Part shown: piece after piece, positions 19,954 to 28,423 of the stretch
How the letters are laid out: every line of letters starts with the position of its first letter
Numbering within the stretch: the first letter of the stretch is position 1
DNA from: Pseudomonadota bacterium
Lineage (GTDB): Bacteria > Pseudomonadota > Alphaproteobacteria > Rhodospirillales > Magnetospirillaceae
Direction of reading: 5' to 3'
Assembly (NCBI GenBank): GCA_021818185.1
Contig: JAKAFA010000005.1
Location: 1-33,440 of the forward strand
Length of the DNA stretch: 33,440 nucleotides
Notes under the pieces: model-generated
Told to the model about the DNA's origin: nothing
Database searches by the model: none
The model's input: only the letters and a program-made list of their open reading frames with translations
Translations under genes and position numbers: made by a program

Positions 19954-21597
19954 TCACAATTGCCGGAGCCGGAAGCGCTGGATCTTGCCCGTGGCGGTGC
20001 GGGGCAGGGCGTCCAGGAATTTGATGTCGCGCGGATATTTGTAGGGCGCGATGGTCGCCTTGACGAAATCCTGAATCTCGCGGGCAACATCGTCTCCCGG
20101 CCAATAACCGTCCTTCAGCACGACGCAGGCCCGCACGACGTTGCCGCGGGCCGGGTCCGAGACGCCGACCACCGCGCATTCCTCGACCTTGGGATGGTCG
20201 AGCACCACCCGTTCGACTTCGGAGGGAGAGATATTGTAGCCGGCCGACACGATCATGTCGTCGGCCCGGTCGACGTACCAGAACCAGCCGTCGCTGTCCT
20301 GTTCGGCGATGTCGCCGGTCAGGTTCCAGCCGTTCTTCACGATTCCGCGCTGCCGCTCGGCGTCGGCGAGATAGCGGCAGCCGGTCGGCCCGCGCACCGC
20401 CAGCCGCCCCCGATTACCGGGAGGCAGGGGGCGGAATTCGTCATCGAGCACGCAGGCGGTATAGCCCGGCACCACCTTGCCGGTCGACCCCACCCGCTCG
20501 ACCGCCAGGGTCTCGGAAATGAAATGGGTCAGCAGCTCCGACATGCCGATGCCGTTGACGATCCTGAGGCCGGTGGCGTCATGCCAGGCCTGCCAGACGT
20601 CGAGGCGCAGATGTTCGCCGGCCGAGGTGCATTTGCGGATCGAGGCGAGATCGTAGCGCCCGGCCTCGGTCCGCATGGCGTGGTAGAGGGTGGGCACCGA
20701 ATACAGGCTGGTGACCCGGTGGCGCTCGACCGCATCGAGAATCAGCTCGGGGGTGGGGCGGGGCACCAGCACCGCCGTGGCGCGGTAGCGCAACGGATAG
20801 AGCAGGAACGCGCACAGCCCGTAGGTGAAGGCGAAGGACGGCGAGCCGCAGACCACCTCGTCGCCGTCCACCGGATAATGGTGCGGCCAGCAATCGCATA
20901 CCGCCAGCAGGTCGCGGTGGAAATGCATCGCGCCCTTGGGGTTGCCGGTGGTGCCCGAGGTGAAGGTGATCAGCGCGATGTCGTCGGCCGCGGTGGCGAC
21001 CGGGGCGAAGGCGGCGAGCTTGCCCTCGGCCGCGCGGTCAAGGCCGGACTCGGCGGACGATCCGCGGCCCAGGGGGCTGAAATAGCCGATATGGGCCAGT
21101 CCCGGCGCCTGGGCGCGGGTCGCCTCCATCTCTTCGGCTAGGCTGCCTTCGCACAGGGCGATGGCGATCTGCGCCTTGTCGACGATATAGGCCAGTTCAC
21201 GGGCCCGCAGCAGCGGCATGGTGGTCACGCAGATGCCGCCCGCCCGCAGCACGGCCAGCCAGCAGGCTGCCGCCATCGGATTGTTGCCGGTACGCAGCAG
21301 GACCCGGTTGCCGGGGATCAGGCCGTAATCCTCGACCAGTACCCGGGCGATGCGCTGGGCTCGGTCGAGCAGATGGGCGAAGGTCCACACCCCGTCCTCG
21401 TAGAGGAAGGCCGGCTTGTCGCCGAAACCGGCGACCACCGCGGCGTCCAGCAGGGCGGCCGACGCGTTGAGGCGGTCGGGGTAGCCGGCCAGGTGGGGCG
21501 CCGAATAGTCGAGGTCGGGCCACAACTCGGCGGGGGGCAGCATTTGACGGGCAAAGGGGTCGAGATGGGCGCTCGGCACGCCACCGGGCAGGTGCAT
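19954..21597 (-). CDS. AMP-dependent acyl-CoA ligase, 2-aminobenzoate/benzoate-CoA ligase-like
   Basis: 547 aa; ITFTSGTTGNPKGAMHFHRDLLAVCDCWPHHY, GSPSFAFTYGL, TGDIAEQDSDGWFWYVDRADDMIVSAGYNISPSEVERVV, PRTATGKIQRFRLRQL. The MHFHRD..AVCDCWP stretch recalls AbmG-type ligases. Confidence 0.85.
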   Translation of the reverse strand: MHLPGGVPSAHLDPFARQMLPPAELWPDLDYSAPHLAGYPDRLNASAALLDAAVVAGFGDKPAFLYEDGVWTFAHLLDRAQRIARVLVEDYGLIPGNRVLLRTGNNPMAAACWLAVLRAGGICVTTMPLLRARELAYIVDKAQIAIALCEGSLAEEMEATRAQAPGLAHIGYFSPLGRGSSAESGLDRAAEGKLAAFAPVATAADDIALITFTSGTTGNPKGAMHFHRDLLAVCDCWPHHYPVDGDEVVCGSPSFAFTYGLCAFLLYPLRYRATAVLVPRPTPELILDAVERHRVTSLYSVPTLYHAMRTEAGRYDLASIRKCTSAGEHLRLDVWQAWHDATGLRIVNGIGMSELLTHFISETLAVERVGSTGKVVPGYTACVLDDEFRPLPPGNRGRLAVRGPTGCRYLADAERQRGIVKNGWNLTGDIAEQDSDGWFWYVDRADDMIVSAGYNISPSEVERVVLDHPKVEECAVVGVSDPARGNVVRACVVLKDGYWPGDDVAREIQDFVKATIAPYKYPRDIKFLDALPRTATGKIQRFRLRQL

Positions 21598-21628
21598 CCT
21601 GGGTCTCCCTCCGGTCCGATCGACAAGC

Positions 21629-21646
21629 TGAATGATTATTCATTCA
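21629..21646 (-). promoter_or_regulatory. TetR-type operator TGAATGA-TTAT-TCATTCA at the ligase promoter (-35 TTGACC at 21656-21661 on the minus strand)
   Basis: Perfect 7-bp arms (8 bp counting the flanking C/G) around a 4-nt centre; 32 bp upstream of the ligase start. Confidence 0.82.
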
Positions 21647-21702
21647 GTACCGCCCGGTCAAGCCCTGAGAAACGTCGGTCGGGAGGCTTGACGGAGAAGC
21701 GC

Positions 21703-21720
21703 CGAATGAACAATCATTCG
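21703..21720 (+). promoter_or_regulatory. TetR-type operator CGAATGA-ACAA-TCATTCG at the tetR promoter (-35 TTGACG at 21688-21693)
   Basis: Perfect 7-bp arms; divergent from the ligase operator and 56 bp from it. Confidence 0.82.
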
Positions 21721-21750
21721 TTGCCGGGCCGATGCGCCCCGTGGCGCCGG

Positions 21751-21801
21751 CCGGGGCCAGTCCTGTGCCGGGGCCAGTCCTGTGCCGGGGCCAGTCTTGT
21801 G
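21751..21801. repeat. Three tandem copies of a 17-bp unit, ccggggccagtcctgtg
   Basis: 21751-21767, 21768-21784 (identical) and 21785-21801 (one C to T change). Confidence 0.95.
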
Positions 21802-21851
21802 TCTGCCCGGCAACCAGGGTATGCCGGGGCCGATCGAAACAACGGGGTAGG

Positions 21852-22559
21852 ATGACGGTGATGGCGACGCAGCTTCCCGCCGTGAAAAGCCAGGTGACCG
21901 ACGAGGCATTGGTCGAGCGGCGGCGCAACCAGATCGTCGCGGCGGCGGTAGAACTGTTCGCCCATCAGGGCTATTACCGCACCACCATTCTGGAGATCGC
22001 CCGCAAGGCCGGGGTCAGCAGCGGCCTGATCTACCAGTACGTCGCCGACAAGGAGGACGTGCTGCTGCTGTCGTTGCTCAGCGTACTCGATTCCTACCTC
22101 AAGGAGATCCCGGCGGCGCTGGCCGGGCTGACCGATCCGCTGGAACGCTGCTGTGTGGCGGTGAACGCCTACTGCCGGGTGGTCGACCAGCGGCGCGAAG
22201 CGACGGTGCTGGCCTACCGCTCCACCAAGTCGCTGCCCGGCGAGCGGCGGGAACTGGTCAAGAACGCCGAACTGGAAACCAACGCCCTGGTCTCCGCCTG
22301 CATCCAGGATTGCATCGGAGCGGGGCTCTTCCGCCCCGTCAACGTCGAACTGGTCACCTACCAATTGGTCGCGTTCGCCCATACCTGGGCGCTCAAGCAC
22401 TGGCGGCTGAAAACCCTGTGCAGTCTGGACGAATACATCGCGCAGGGCTTCGATTTCATCGCCCACGCGCTGCTGACGGCCAAGGGCCGGCGCCGGTATG
22501 CCAAGCTGCAGGCCGAGGGGCGCCTTCCGGCTCCGTCGCCGGAGCCGGCCGAGGATTAG
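21852..22559 (+). CDS. TetR/AcrR-family transcriptional regulator
   Basis: N-terminal HTH: RRRNQIVAAAVELFAHQGYYRTTILEIARKAGVSSGLIYQYVADKEDVLLLSLLSV. Start after GGGGTAG; an alternative ATG lies at 21861. Confidence 0.93.
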   Translation: MTVMATQLPAVKSQVTDEALVERRRNQIVAAAVELFAHQGYYRTTILEIARKAGVSSGLIYQYVADKEDVLLLSLLSVLDSYLKEIPAALAGLTDPLERCCVAVNAYCRVVDQRREATVLAYRSTKSLPGERRELVKNAELETNALVSACIQDCIGAGLFRPVNVELVTYQLVAFAHTWALKHWRLKTLCSLDEYIAQGFDFIAHALLTAKGRRRYAKLQAEGRLPAPSPEPAED

Positions 22560-22563
22560 GGCG

Positions 22564-23535
22564 GTGGCCGGGCTGGCGGCGGGTGACATTCGCGTCGGGA
22601 CGGCCGGCGTTCTGGACGCCGACGTGGCCGCGATCCTTGCCCGGGCGGCCGAGTTGGACCTGCCATCGTTGCCAAGCCTGGGGCCGGAGGAGGCTCGGCG
22701 GGAATTCCGCCGCCGCCTGGCCCGGTCCAATCCGCCCGCCCCCCAGGACCTTGCCGTCCGCGACGTGGCCGCCGCCGGGAGTGGCGGGCCGCTGCGCCTG
22801 CGCCTGTACCGGCCCGAGGCGGCGTCAGGTGGCGCTCTGCTGTATTTCCACGGCGGCGGCTTCGTGCTGGGAGACCTGGAGACCGCCGATCCCATCTGCC
22901 GCCTGGTCGCGGCCCGGACCGGCTCGGCGGTCGTCGCCCTCGACTACCGTCTGGCCCCCGAGCATCCCTATCCCGCCGCCGTCGAGGACGCCCTGGCCGC
23001 CCTGCGCTGGCTGGAGGCCGGCCCGCCGGAACTGGGCGGCCGGCCGACGGTCCTCGGGGTGGCCGGCGACAGTGCCGGTGGCACCCTGGCGGCGGTGGCC
23101 GCCCTGCATGCCCGCGACCGGGGGATCGACCTGCGCCGGCAGATCCTGATTTATCCCGCCGTGGACCAGGGGGGCGCGTATCCCTCGCGCGTCCATCTGG
23201 CCCAGGGCTATCTCCTGACCGCCGACGATATCGCCTGGTTCAATCGACAGTATTTCGGCGAATGTGGGGGGGCGGTGCTGGACACTTCGGCCTCGCCGCT
23301 GCGGTCCGTCAGCCATGCCGGCACGGCGCCGGCCTTGGTGTTGACCGCCGGCTTCGATCCGCTGGCCGACGAAGGCCGCGCCTATGCCGCCCGGCTGGCC
23401 GCCTGCGGCGTGCCGGTCCGCCATGTCTGCCTGCATGGCGCCATCCACGGCTGCCTGGGGCTGGCCCGCTTCCTTGAGTGCGGCCGCCGGGCCCTCGACG
23501 AGATCGCCGAGGCCTGGGCCTCCGCGCTGTCCTGA
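22564..23535 (+). CDS. Alpha/beta hydrolase, hormone-sensitive-lipase (HSL) type (GTG start)
   Basis: YFHGGGFVLGDLE (HGGG), GVAGDSAGGTLA (GDSAGG), FDPLADEG, HGAIHGC. Confidence 0.9.
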   Translation: MAGLAAGDIRVGTAGVLDADVAAILARAAELDLPSLPSLGPEEARREFRRRLARSNPPAPQDLAVRDVAAAGSGGPLRLRLYRPEAASGGALLYFHGGGFVLGDLETADPICRLVAARTGSAVVALDYRLAPEHPYPAAVEDALAALRWLEAGPPELGGRPTVLGVAGDSAGGTLAAVAALHARDRGIDLRRQILIYPAVDQGGAYPSRVHLAQGYLLTADDIAWFNRQYFGECGGAVLDTSASPLRSVSHAGTAPALVLTAGFDPLADEGRAYAARLAACGVPVRHVCLHGAIHGCLGLARFLECGRRALDEIAEAWASALS

Positions 23536-23560
23536 GTCCGGTCGCGGCGAGGCGAGGGGG

Positions 23561-23597
23561 TTGACATCCTCGGCCAAAATGAATGACTATTCAGTCA
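23561..23597 (+). promoter_or_regulatory. Promoter (TTGACA 23561-23566) overlapping imperfect operator TGAATGA-CTAT-TCAGTCA (23580-23597)
   Basis: -35 consensus followed after 17-18 bp by tgactat; operator arms differ at one position. Confidence 0.7.
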
Positions 23598-23598
23598 G

Positions 23599-23612
23599 TG
23601 AATGGCCATTCA
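23599..23612 (+). promoter_or_regulatory. Second operator-like perfect palindrome TGAATGGCCATTCA
   Basis: 14-bp perfect palindrome directly abutting the first operator; related half-site TGAATG. Confidence 0.6.
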
Positions 23613-23624
23613 GGCGAGGGGCCG

Positions 23625-24398
23625 ATGACCGAGGCGGTGGTGACCTGCGAAGCCCGTGGTGCGGTCATGGTGCTGACTCTGGCCGCACCGCCGGTCAACG
23701 CCCTGTCCACCCGTCTGATCGACGCCCTGCATCGCGCCCTGGATGCGGTGCGGGCGGCACCGGGGACGCGGGTCCTGCATATCCGCGCCCAGGGCAAGGT
23801 GTTCTGCGCCGGGGCCGATCTGGCCGAGATGCGCGCCAATCTGGCCGATCCTGGGACGGTTGAGGCGCAGATCGCCTTCGTCCGCGACCTGCAAGGCGCT
23901 TTTTCCCGCCTGGAGGGCATGCCGATGGCTACCCTTGCCGAAATCGGCGGCGCCGCCATGGGCGGCGGGCTGGAACTGGCCCTGGCCTGCGACTTGCGCG
24001 TCGCCGCCGCCGAGGCCCGGCTGGCCCTGCCCGAAGCCAATCTCGGCCTGATCCCCGGGGCCGGCGGCACCCAGCGGCTGACCGCCCTGTGCGGGCCGGC
24101 CCTGGCCAAACGGCTGATCCTGGGCGCCGAGGCGGTAACCGGCCAGACCGCCGCCGACCTCGGCTTGGTCCATTGGGCGGTACCGGCGGCGGACCTGCCG
24201 GGCTTCGCCGCCGGGCTGGCCGAGCGGCTGGCCGGCCTGCCCCGCGCCGCGATCGCCGCCGCCAAATCCTGCATCGCCGCTGCCCTCGACCCCGCCCGCG
24301 ACGGTTTCGCCGAGGAATTGGCGGCGACCCGCGACCTGCTGCTCAACGAACCCGAAACGCAAAGCCGGGTGGCGGCCTTCCTGGCCGGCCGCCGCTGA
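23625..24398 (+). CDS. Enoyl-CoA hydratase/isomerase family protein
   Basis: FCAGADLAEMR; IGGAAMGGGLELALACDLRVAAAEARLALPEANLGLIPGAGGTQRL (both crotonase glutamates present). ATG at 23625 preferred over 23583, which lies in the operator. Confidence 0.9.
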   Translation: MTEAVVTCEARGAVMVLTLAAPPVNALSTRLIDALHRALDAVRAAPGTRVLHIRAQGKVFCAGADLAEMRANLADPGTVEAQIAFVRDLQGAFSRLEGMPMATLAEIGGAAMGGGLELALACDLRVAAAEARLALPEANLGLIPGAGGTQRLTALCGPALAKRLILGAEAVTGQTAADLGLVHWAVPAADLPGFAAGLAERLAGLPRAAIAAAKSCIAAALDPARDGFAEELAATRDLLLNEPETQSRVAAFLAGRR

Positions 24399-24429
24399 CC
24401 CGTCCATTGGCAATCAAGGAGTACGAGGC

Positions 24430-25176
24430 ATGAAGTTCGCAGACAAAGTCGCCCTGGTGACCGGTGGCGCGTCCGGAATCGGGCTGGCCACCGTGCGGTC
24501 GCTGGCCGAACTGGGCGCCGACGTGCTGCTGGCCGACGTCAACGCCGAAGCCGGCGAGCGGGCCGCCGCCGCCATCCGGGCCGACGGGGGCAAAGCGGAG
24601 TTCATCGGCCTGGATGTCACCGACAAAGCCTCCATCGCTGCCTGTCGCGATCGGGTGCTGGGCGGCCGCGGGCGCCTGGACGTGCTGGCCAATGTCGCGG
24701 GTTGGGGCCACATCCAGCCCTTCGTCGACAATGACGACGCCTTCATCGCCAAGGTGATCAACCTCAACCTGCTGGGGGTGATCGAACTGACCCGCGCCTT
24801 CTTCCCGGCGATGATTGCCGCCAAGAGCGGCAAGATCGTCAACGTGGCCAGCGATGCCGGCCGGGTCGGCTCGCTGGGCGAAAGCGTCTACTCGGCCGCC
24901 AAGGGCGGCGTCATCGCCTTCACCAAGTCGCTGGCCCGTGAAGGGGCACGCCACGGCATCAACGTCAATTGCGTCTGCCCCGGCCCGACCGACACCCCGC
25001 TGTTGAAGTCCGAGCCGGAGAAGTTCCTGGACGCCTTCCTCAAGGCCATCCCCATGCGCCGCTTCGGCAAGCCGTCGGAAGTGGCCGATGCCGTGGTGTT
25101 CTTTGCCAGCAACCGCGCCGATTACGTCACCGGCCAGGTGCTCAGCGTCAACGGCGGCATCACCATGGTCGGCTGA
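24430..25176 (+). CDS. SDR-family oxidoreductase, BadH-like (2-hydroxycyclohexanecarboxyl-CoA dehydrogenase-like)
   Basis: [79 protein letters not shown]. Confidence 0.88.
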   Translation: MKFADKVALVTGGASGIGLATVRSLAELGADVLLADVNAEAGERAAAAIRADGGKAEFIGLDVTDKASIAACRDRVLGGRGRLDVLANVAGWGHIQPFVDNDDAFIAKVINLNLLGVIELTRAFFPAMIAAKSGKIVNVASDAGRVGSLGESVYSAAKGGVIAFTKSLAREGARHGINVNCVCPGPTDTPLLKSEPEKFLDAFLKAIPMRRFGKPSEVADAVVFFASNRADYVTGQVLSVNGGITMVG

Positions 25177-25209
25177 CCGTCTTTAACCGCCAACCGGAAA
25201 GGAAATCCC

Positions 25210-26028
25210 ATGCGCACCTTCAAGGCCGCCGAATACGTGGCGGAGCATTTCAAGTGGACTGTCGAGGGCAAGGTTGCGACGCTGACGCTGAACCGGCCCG
25301 ACAAGAAGAACCCGCTGACCTTCGAATCCTATGGCGAACTGCGGGACCTGTTCCGCAATCTGGTCTACGCCAAGGACGTCAAGGCGGTGGTCATCACCGG
25401 CGAGGGCGGCAATTTCTGCTCGGGCGGAGACGTGCACGAGATCATCGGGCCGCTGACCAAGATGGAGATGCCCGGCCTGTTGGAGTTCACCCGGATGACC
25501 GGCGATGTGGTCAAGGCCATGCGCCAATGTCCGCAGCCGATCGTCGCCGCCATCGACGGCGTGTGTGCCGGCGCCGGGACCATGCTGGCCTCGGCCTCGG
25601 ACATCCGCCTGGGCACGGCGCGCAGCAAGGTGGCCTTCCTGTTCGTGCGGGTCGGGCTGGCCGGGGCGGACATGGGGGCCTGCACCCTGCTGCCGCGCAT
25701 CGTCGGGCTGGGCCGCGCCGCCGAACTGCTCTATACCGGCCGCGCCATGGGCGGCGAAGAGGCCGAACGCATGGGCTTCTACAATTCGCTGCACGCGCCC
25801 GAGGAGGTTCTGGCCAACGCCGCCAAGCTGGCCCACGGCCTGGCCGATGGTCCCTCCTTCGGCCACGCCATGACCAAGACCATGCTTTGGCAGGAATGGA
25901 GCGCGGGTCTGGGCGAGTGCATCGAGGCCGAGGCGCAGGCCCAGTCGATCTGCATGCAGACCAACGACTTCGAACGCGCCTATCACGCCTTCGCCGCCAA
26001 GCAGATGCCCAAATTCGAAGGCGACTGA
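25210..26028 (+). CDS. Enoyl-CoA hydratase family protein with non-canonical active site
   Basis: [79 protein letters not shown]. Confidence 0.9.
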   Translation: MRTFKAAEYVAEHFKWTVEGKVATLTLNRPDKKNPLTFESYGELRDLFRNLVYAKDVKAVVITGEGGNFCSGGDVHEIIGPLTKMEMPGLLEFTRMTGDVVKAMRQCPQPIVAAIDGVCAGAGTMLASASDIRLGTARSKVAFLFVRVGLAGADMGACTLLPRIVGLGRAAELLYTGRAMGGEEAERMGFYNSLHAPEEVLANAAKLAHGLADGPSFGHAMTKTMLWQEWSAGLGECIEAEAQAQSICMQTNDFERAYHAFAAKQMPKFEGD

Positions 26029-27215
26029 TGGCCGATTCCTCGTTCCTGGGCTGGCCGTTCTTCGACGCGACGCACCGCGCCTTCGCGGCGTCCGTCGAGG
26101 ACTGGGCGGCGGCAGCCCTGCCCACCGTTTGCCCCGAGGACGAGGCCCACGGTGAGCACATGGACCACACCGCCCGCCGGCTGGTCGGGGAGCTGGGCCG
26201 CGCCGGCCTGCTGGCCGCCTGCGTGCCCGCCGCCCATGGGGGGCGGGCCGCGGGCCTTGATGTCCGCGGCCTATGCCTGGGGCGCGAGATTCTGGCCCGC
26301 CACGCCGGCCTCGCCGATTTCGCCTTCGCCATGCAGGGCCTGGGCAGCGCCGCCATCACCCTGTTCGGCGACGACCGGCAACAGGCGCGCTATCTGCCGC
26401 GGGTGGGGCGGGGCGAGGCCATTGCCGCCTTCGCCCTGTCGGAGGCCGAGGCCGGGTCGGATGTGGGGGCGATGACCACCCGGGCGGTGGCCGACGGCGA
26501 CGGCTACGTCATCGACGGGGCCAAGACCTGGATCTCCAATGCCGGGCTGGCGGATTTCTATACCGTGTTCGCCCGGGTCGGCGAGGCGCCGGGGGCCAAG
26601 GGGCTGGCCGCCTTCGTGGTGGACGCCGACACCCCCGGGCTTACGGTGTCGGGCCGCATCGACGTGATCGCCCCGCATCCCCTGGGCTCGCTGGCCTTCG
26701 ACGGCTGCCGGGTGCCGGCCGCCAGCATGCTCGGCCGGCCGGGGGACGGCTTCAAGGTCGCCATGTCGGTGCTCGACGTCTTCCGCTCGACGGTGGGCGC
26801 GGCGGCGCTGGGCTTCGCCCGGCGCGCCCTGGACGAGGCGGTGGACCGCGCCGAACGGCGCCGGGCCTTCGGCAGCCGGCTGGCGGAGTTCCAACTGATA
26901 CAGGCCAAGATCGCCGAGATGGCGCTGGCCGTCGACGCCGCCGCCCTGCTGATCTACCGCGCCGCCTGGACCAAGGACGTGCTGGGCGGGCGGGTGACGC
27001 GGGAAGCCTCGATGGCCAAGCTGTTCGCCACCGAACAGGCGCAGGTGGTCATCGACCAGGCGGTGCAGATCTTCGGCGGGCTGGGGGTGGTCAGTGGCAT
27101 GGCGGTCGAGAAGCTCTACCGCGAAATCCGCGCCCTGCGCATCTATGAAGGCACCAGCGAGGTGCAGAAGCTGGTGATCGCCGCCAAGGTTCTGGACGGA
27201 TATCGCGGCAACTGA
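26028..27215 (+). CDS. Acyl-CoA dehydrogenase
   Basis: [81 protein letters not shown] overlaps the previous stop. Confidence 0.93.
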   Translation: MADSSFLGWPFFDATHRAFAASVEDWAAAALPTVCPEDEAHGEHMDHTARRLVGELGRAGLLAACVPAAHGGRAAGLDVRGLCLGREILARHAGLADFAFAMQGLGSAAITLFGDDRQQARYLPRVGRGEAIAAFALSEAEAGSDVGAMTTRAVADGDGYVIDGAKTWISNAGLADFYTVFARVGEAPGAKGLAAFVVDADTPGLTVSGRIDVIAPHPLGSLAFDGCRVPAASMLGRPGDGFKVAMSVLDVFRSTVGAAALGFARRALDEAVDRAERRRAFGSRLAEFQLIQAKIAEMALAVDAAALLIYRAAWTKDVLGGRVTREASMAKLFATEQAQVVIDQAVQIFGGLGVVSGMAVEKLYREIRALRIYEGTSEVQKLVIAAKVLDGYRGN

Positions 27216-27229
27216 CCGGGGAGGGCGGC

Positions 27230-28054
27230 ATGGAGCACAGCGCTGCGGCAATGGCCGATTCCCGTCCCCTGGACGGCCCCCCCCTCGCCGGACGCCACGC
27301 CCTGGTCACCGGCGGCGGCAGCGGCATCGGTGCCGCCATCGCCCGGCATCTGCTGCGGCTGGGCGCCGCGGTCACCATCGCCGGGCGGCAGGCGGCACGG
27401 CTGGAGGCCGCTGCCGCCGACCTGGCGGCGAACGGCGGCGCGGCGGTCGGCTGGGTGGCGCTGGACGTCACCGATTCCGCCGCCATCCCCGCCGCCTTCG
27501 CCGCCGCCGCCCAACAGCGGGGGCCGGTCGCCATCCTGGTCAACAACGCCGGCATCGCCAAGGCGGCGCCCTTCGCCAAGACCGACCTCGCCCTGTGGGA
27601 CGACATCCTGCGCACCGACCTGACCGGCGCCTTCCTGTGCACCCAGGCGGCGCTGCCCGGCATGCTGACCGCCGGATGGGGGCGGATCGTCAACGTCGCC
27701 TCGACCGCCGGCCTGACCGGGCTGGCGTATTGCACCGCCTATTGCGCCGCCAAACACGGCCTGGTCGGCCTGACCCGGGCGCTGGCGCGGGAACTGGCGC
27801 GCACGGCGGTCACCGTCAACGCCGTCTGCCCCGGCTACACCGAAACCGGGATCGTGACGGCGGCGGTGGCCGACATCGTCGCCAAGACCGGCCGCAGCGC
27901 CGAACAGGCGCTGGCCGGCCTGGCGGCCCACAATCCCCAGGGCCGCCTGATCCAGCCGGCCGAAGTGGCCGATGCGGTCGCCTGGCTGTGCCTGCCGTCC
28001 GCCACGGCGATTACCGGCCAAAGCCTGGCCATCGCTGGCGGTGAAGTGATGTGA
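27230..28054 (+). CDS. SDR-family oxidoreductase
   Basis: HALVTGGGSGIGAAIARHL; LVNNAGIAK; NVASTAGLTGLAYCTAYCAAKHGLVGLTRALARELA; NAVCPGYTET. Confidence 0.9.
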   Translation: MEHSAAAMADSRPLDGPPLAGRHALVTGGGSGIGAAIARHLLRLGAAVTIAGRQAARLEAAAADLAANGGAAVGWVALDVTDSAAIPAAFAAAAQQRGPVAILVNNAGIAKAAPFAKTDLALWDDILRTDLTGAFLCTQAALPGMLTAGWGRIVNVASTAGLTGLAYCTAYCAAKHGLVGLTRALARELARTAVTVNAVCPGYTETGIVTAAVADIVAKTGRSAEQALAGLAAHNPQGRLIQPAEVADAVAWLCLPSATAITGQSLAIAGGEVM

Positions 28055-28120
28055 GCCGGCACCTCGACCGGCTCTCTCCCATACGCACCATTTCCCGACG
28101 CGCTGGACAGGGCGGCCCAA

Positions 28121-28142
28121 ATCGGCGACATTTGTCGCCGAT
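28121..28142. repeat. Perfect inverted repeat ATCGGCGACA-TT-TGTCGCCGAT
   Basis: Read directly; 10-bp arms; sits between the SDR stop and the riboswitch. Confidence 0.85.
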
Positions 28143-28325
28143 GGGTTCCGCGCGGGCCAAGCCCGCTGGATGAAAAGGGAACACGGGAGGGACGACCCAG
28201 ACAGGGGCCCGATCCGTGGCTGCCCCCGCAACTGTGAGCGGCGAGTCCGCGTCCACCATGGCCACTGGGAAACCGGGAAGGCCGGGCGCCAGGGCATCGA
28301 CCCGCGAGCCAGGAGACCTGCCCGT
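28143..28325 (+). ncRNA. Cobalamin (B12) riboswitch
   Basis: gggttccgcg...gaaaagggaacacggg..., GGCTGCCCCCGCAACTGTGAGCGG, GCCACTGGGAAACCGGGAAGGC, CGACCCGCGAGCCAGGAGACCTGCC (B12-box). Boundaries approximate. Confidence 0.92.
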
Positions 28326-28423
28326 CATGGCGTAATCGGCTGCGGCGGGCGGCGAGATCGGCTCACACTCCGAGCGTCTTCCTCCGCATCTCAAGTCCCG
28401 CACGGTGGGTGCGCGGAGCGGAG

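Noticed and set aside
21714-22895. 393-aa minus-strand ORF opposite tetR
   Set aside because: Antisense to the TetR gene; low-complexity composition and it reads through the 17-bp repeats.
24969-26030. N-terminal extension of the 748-aa ORF 24969-27215 (apparent fusion upstream of the acyl-CoA dehydrogenase)
   Set aside because: The extension is an out-of-frame reading of the SDR and crotonase genes; the ACAD starts at the ATG at 26028, overlapping the crotonase stop.
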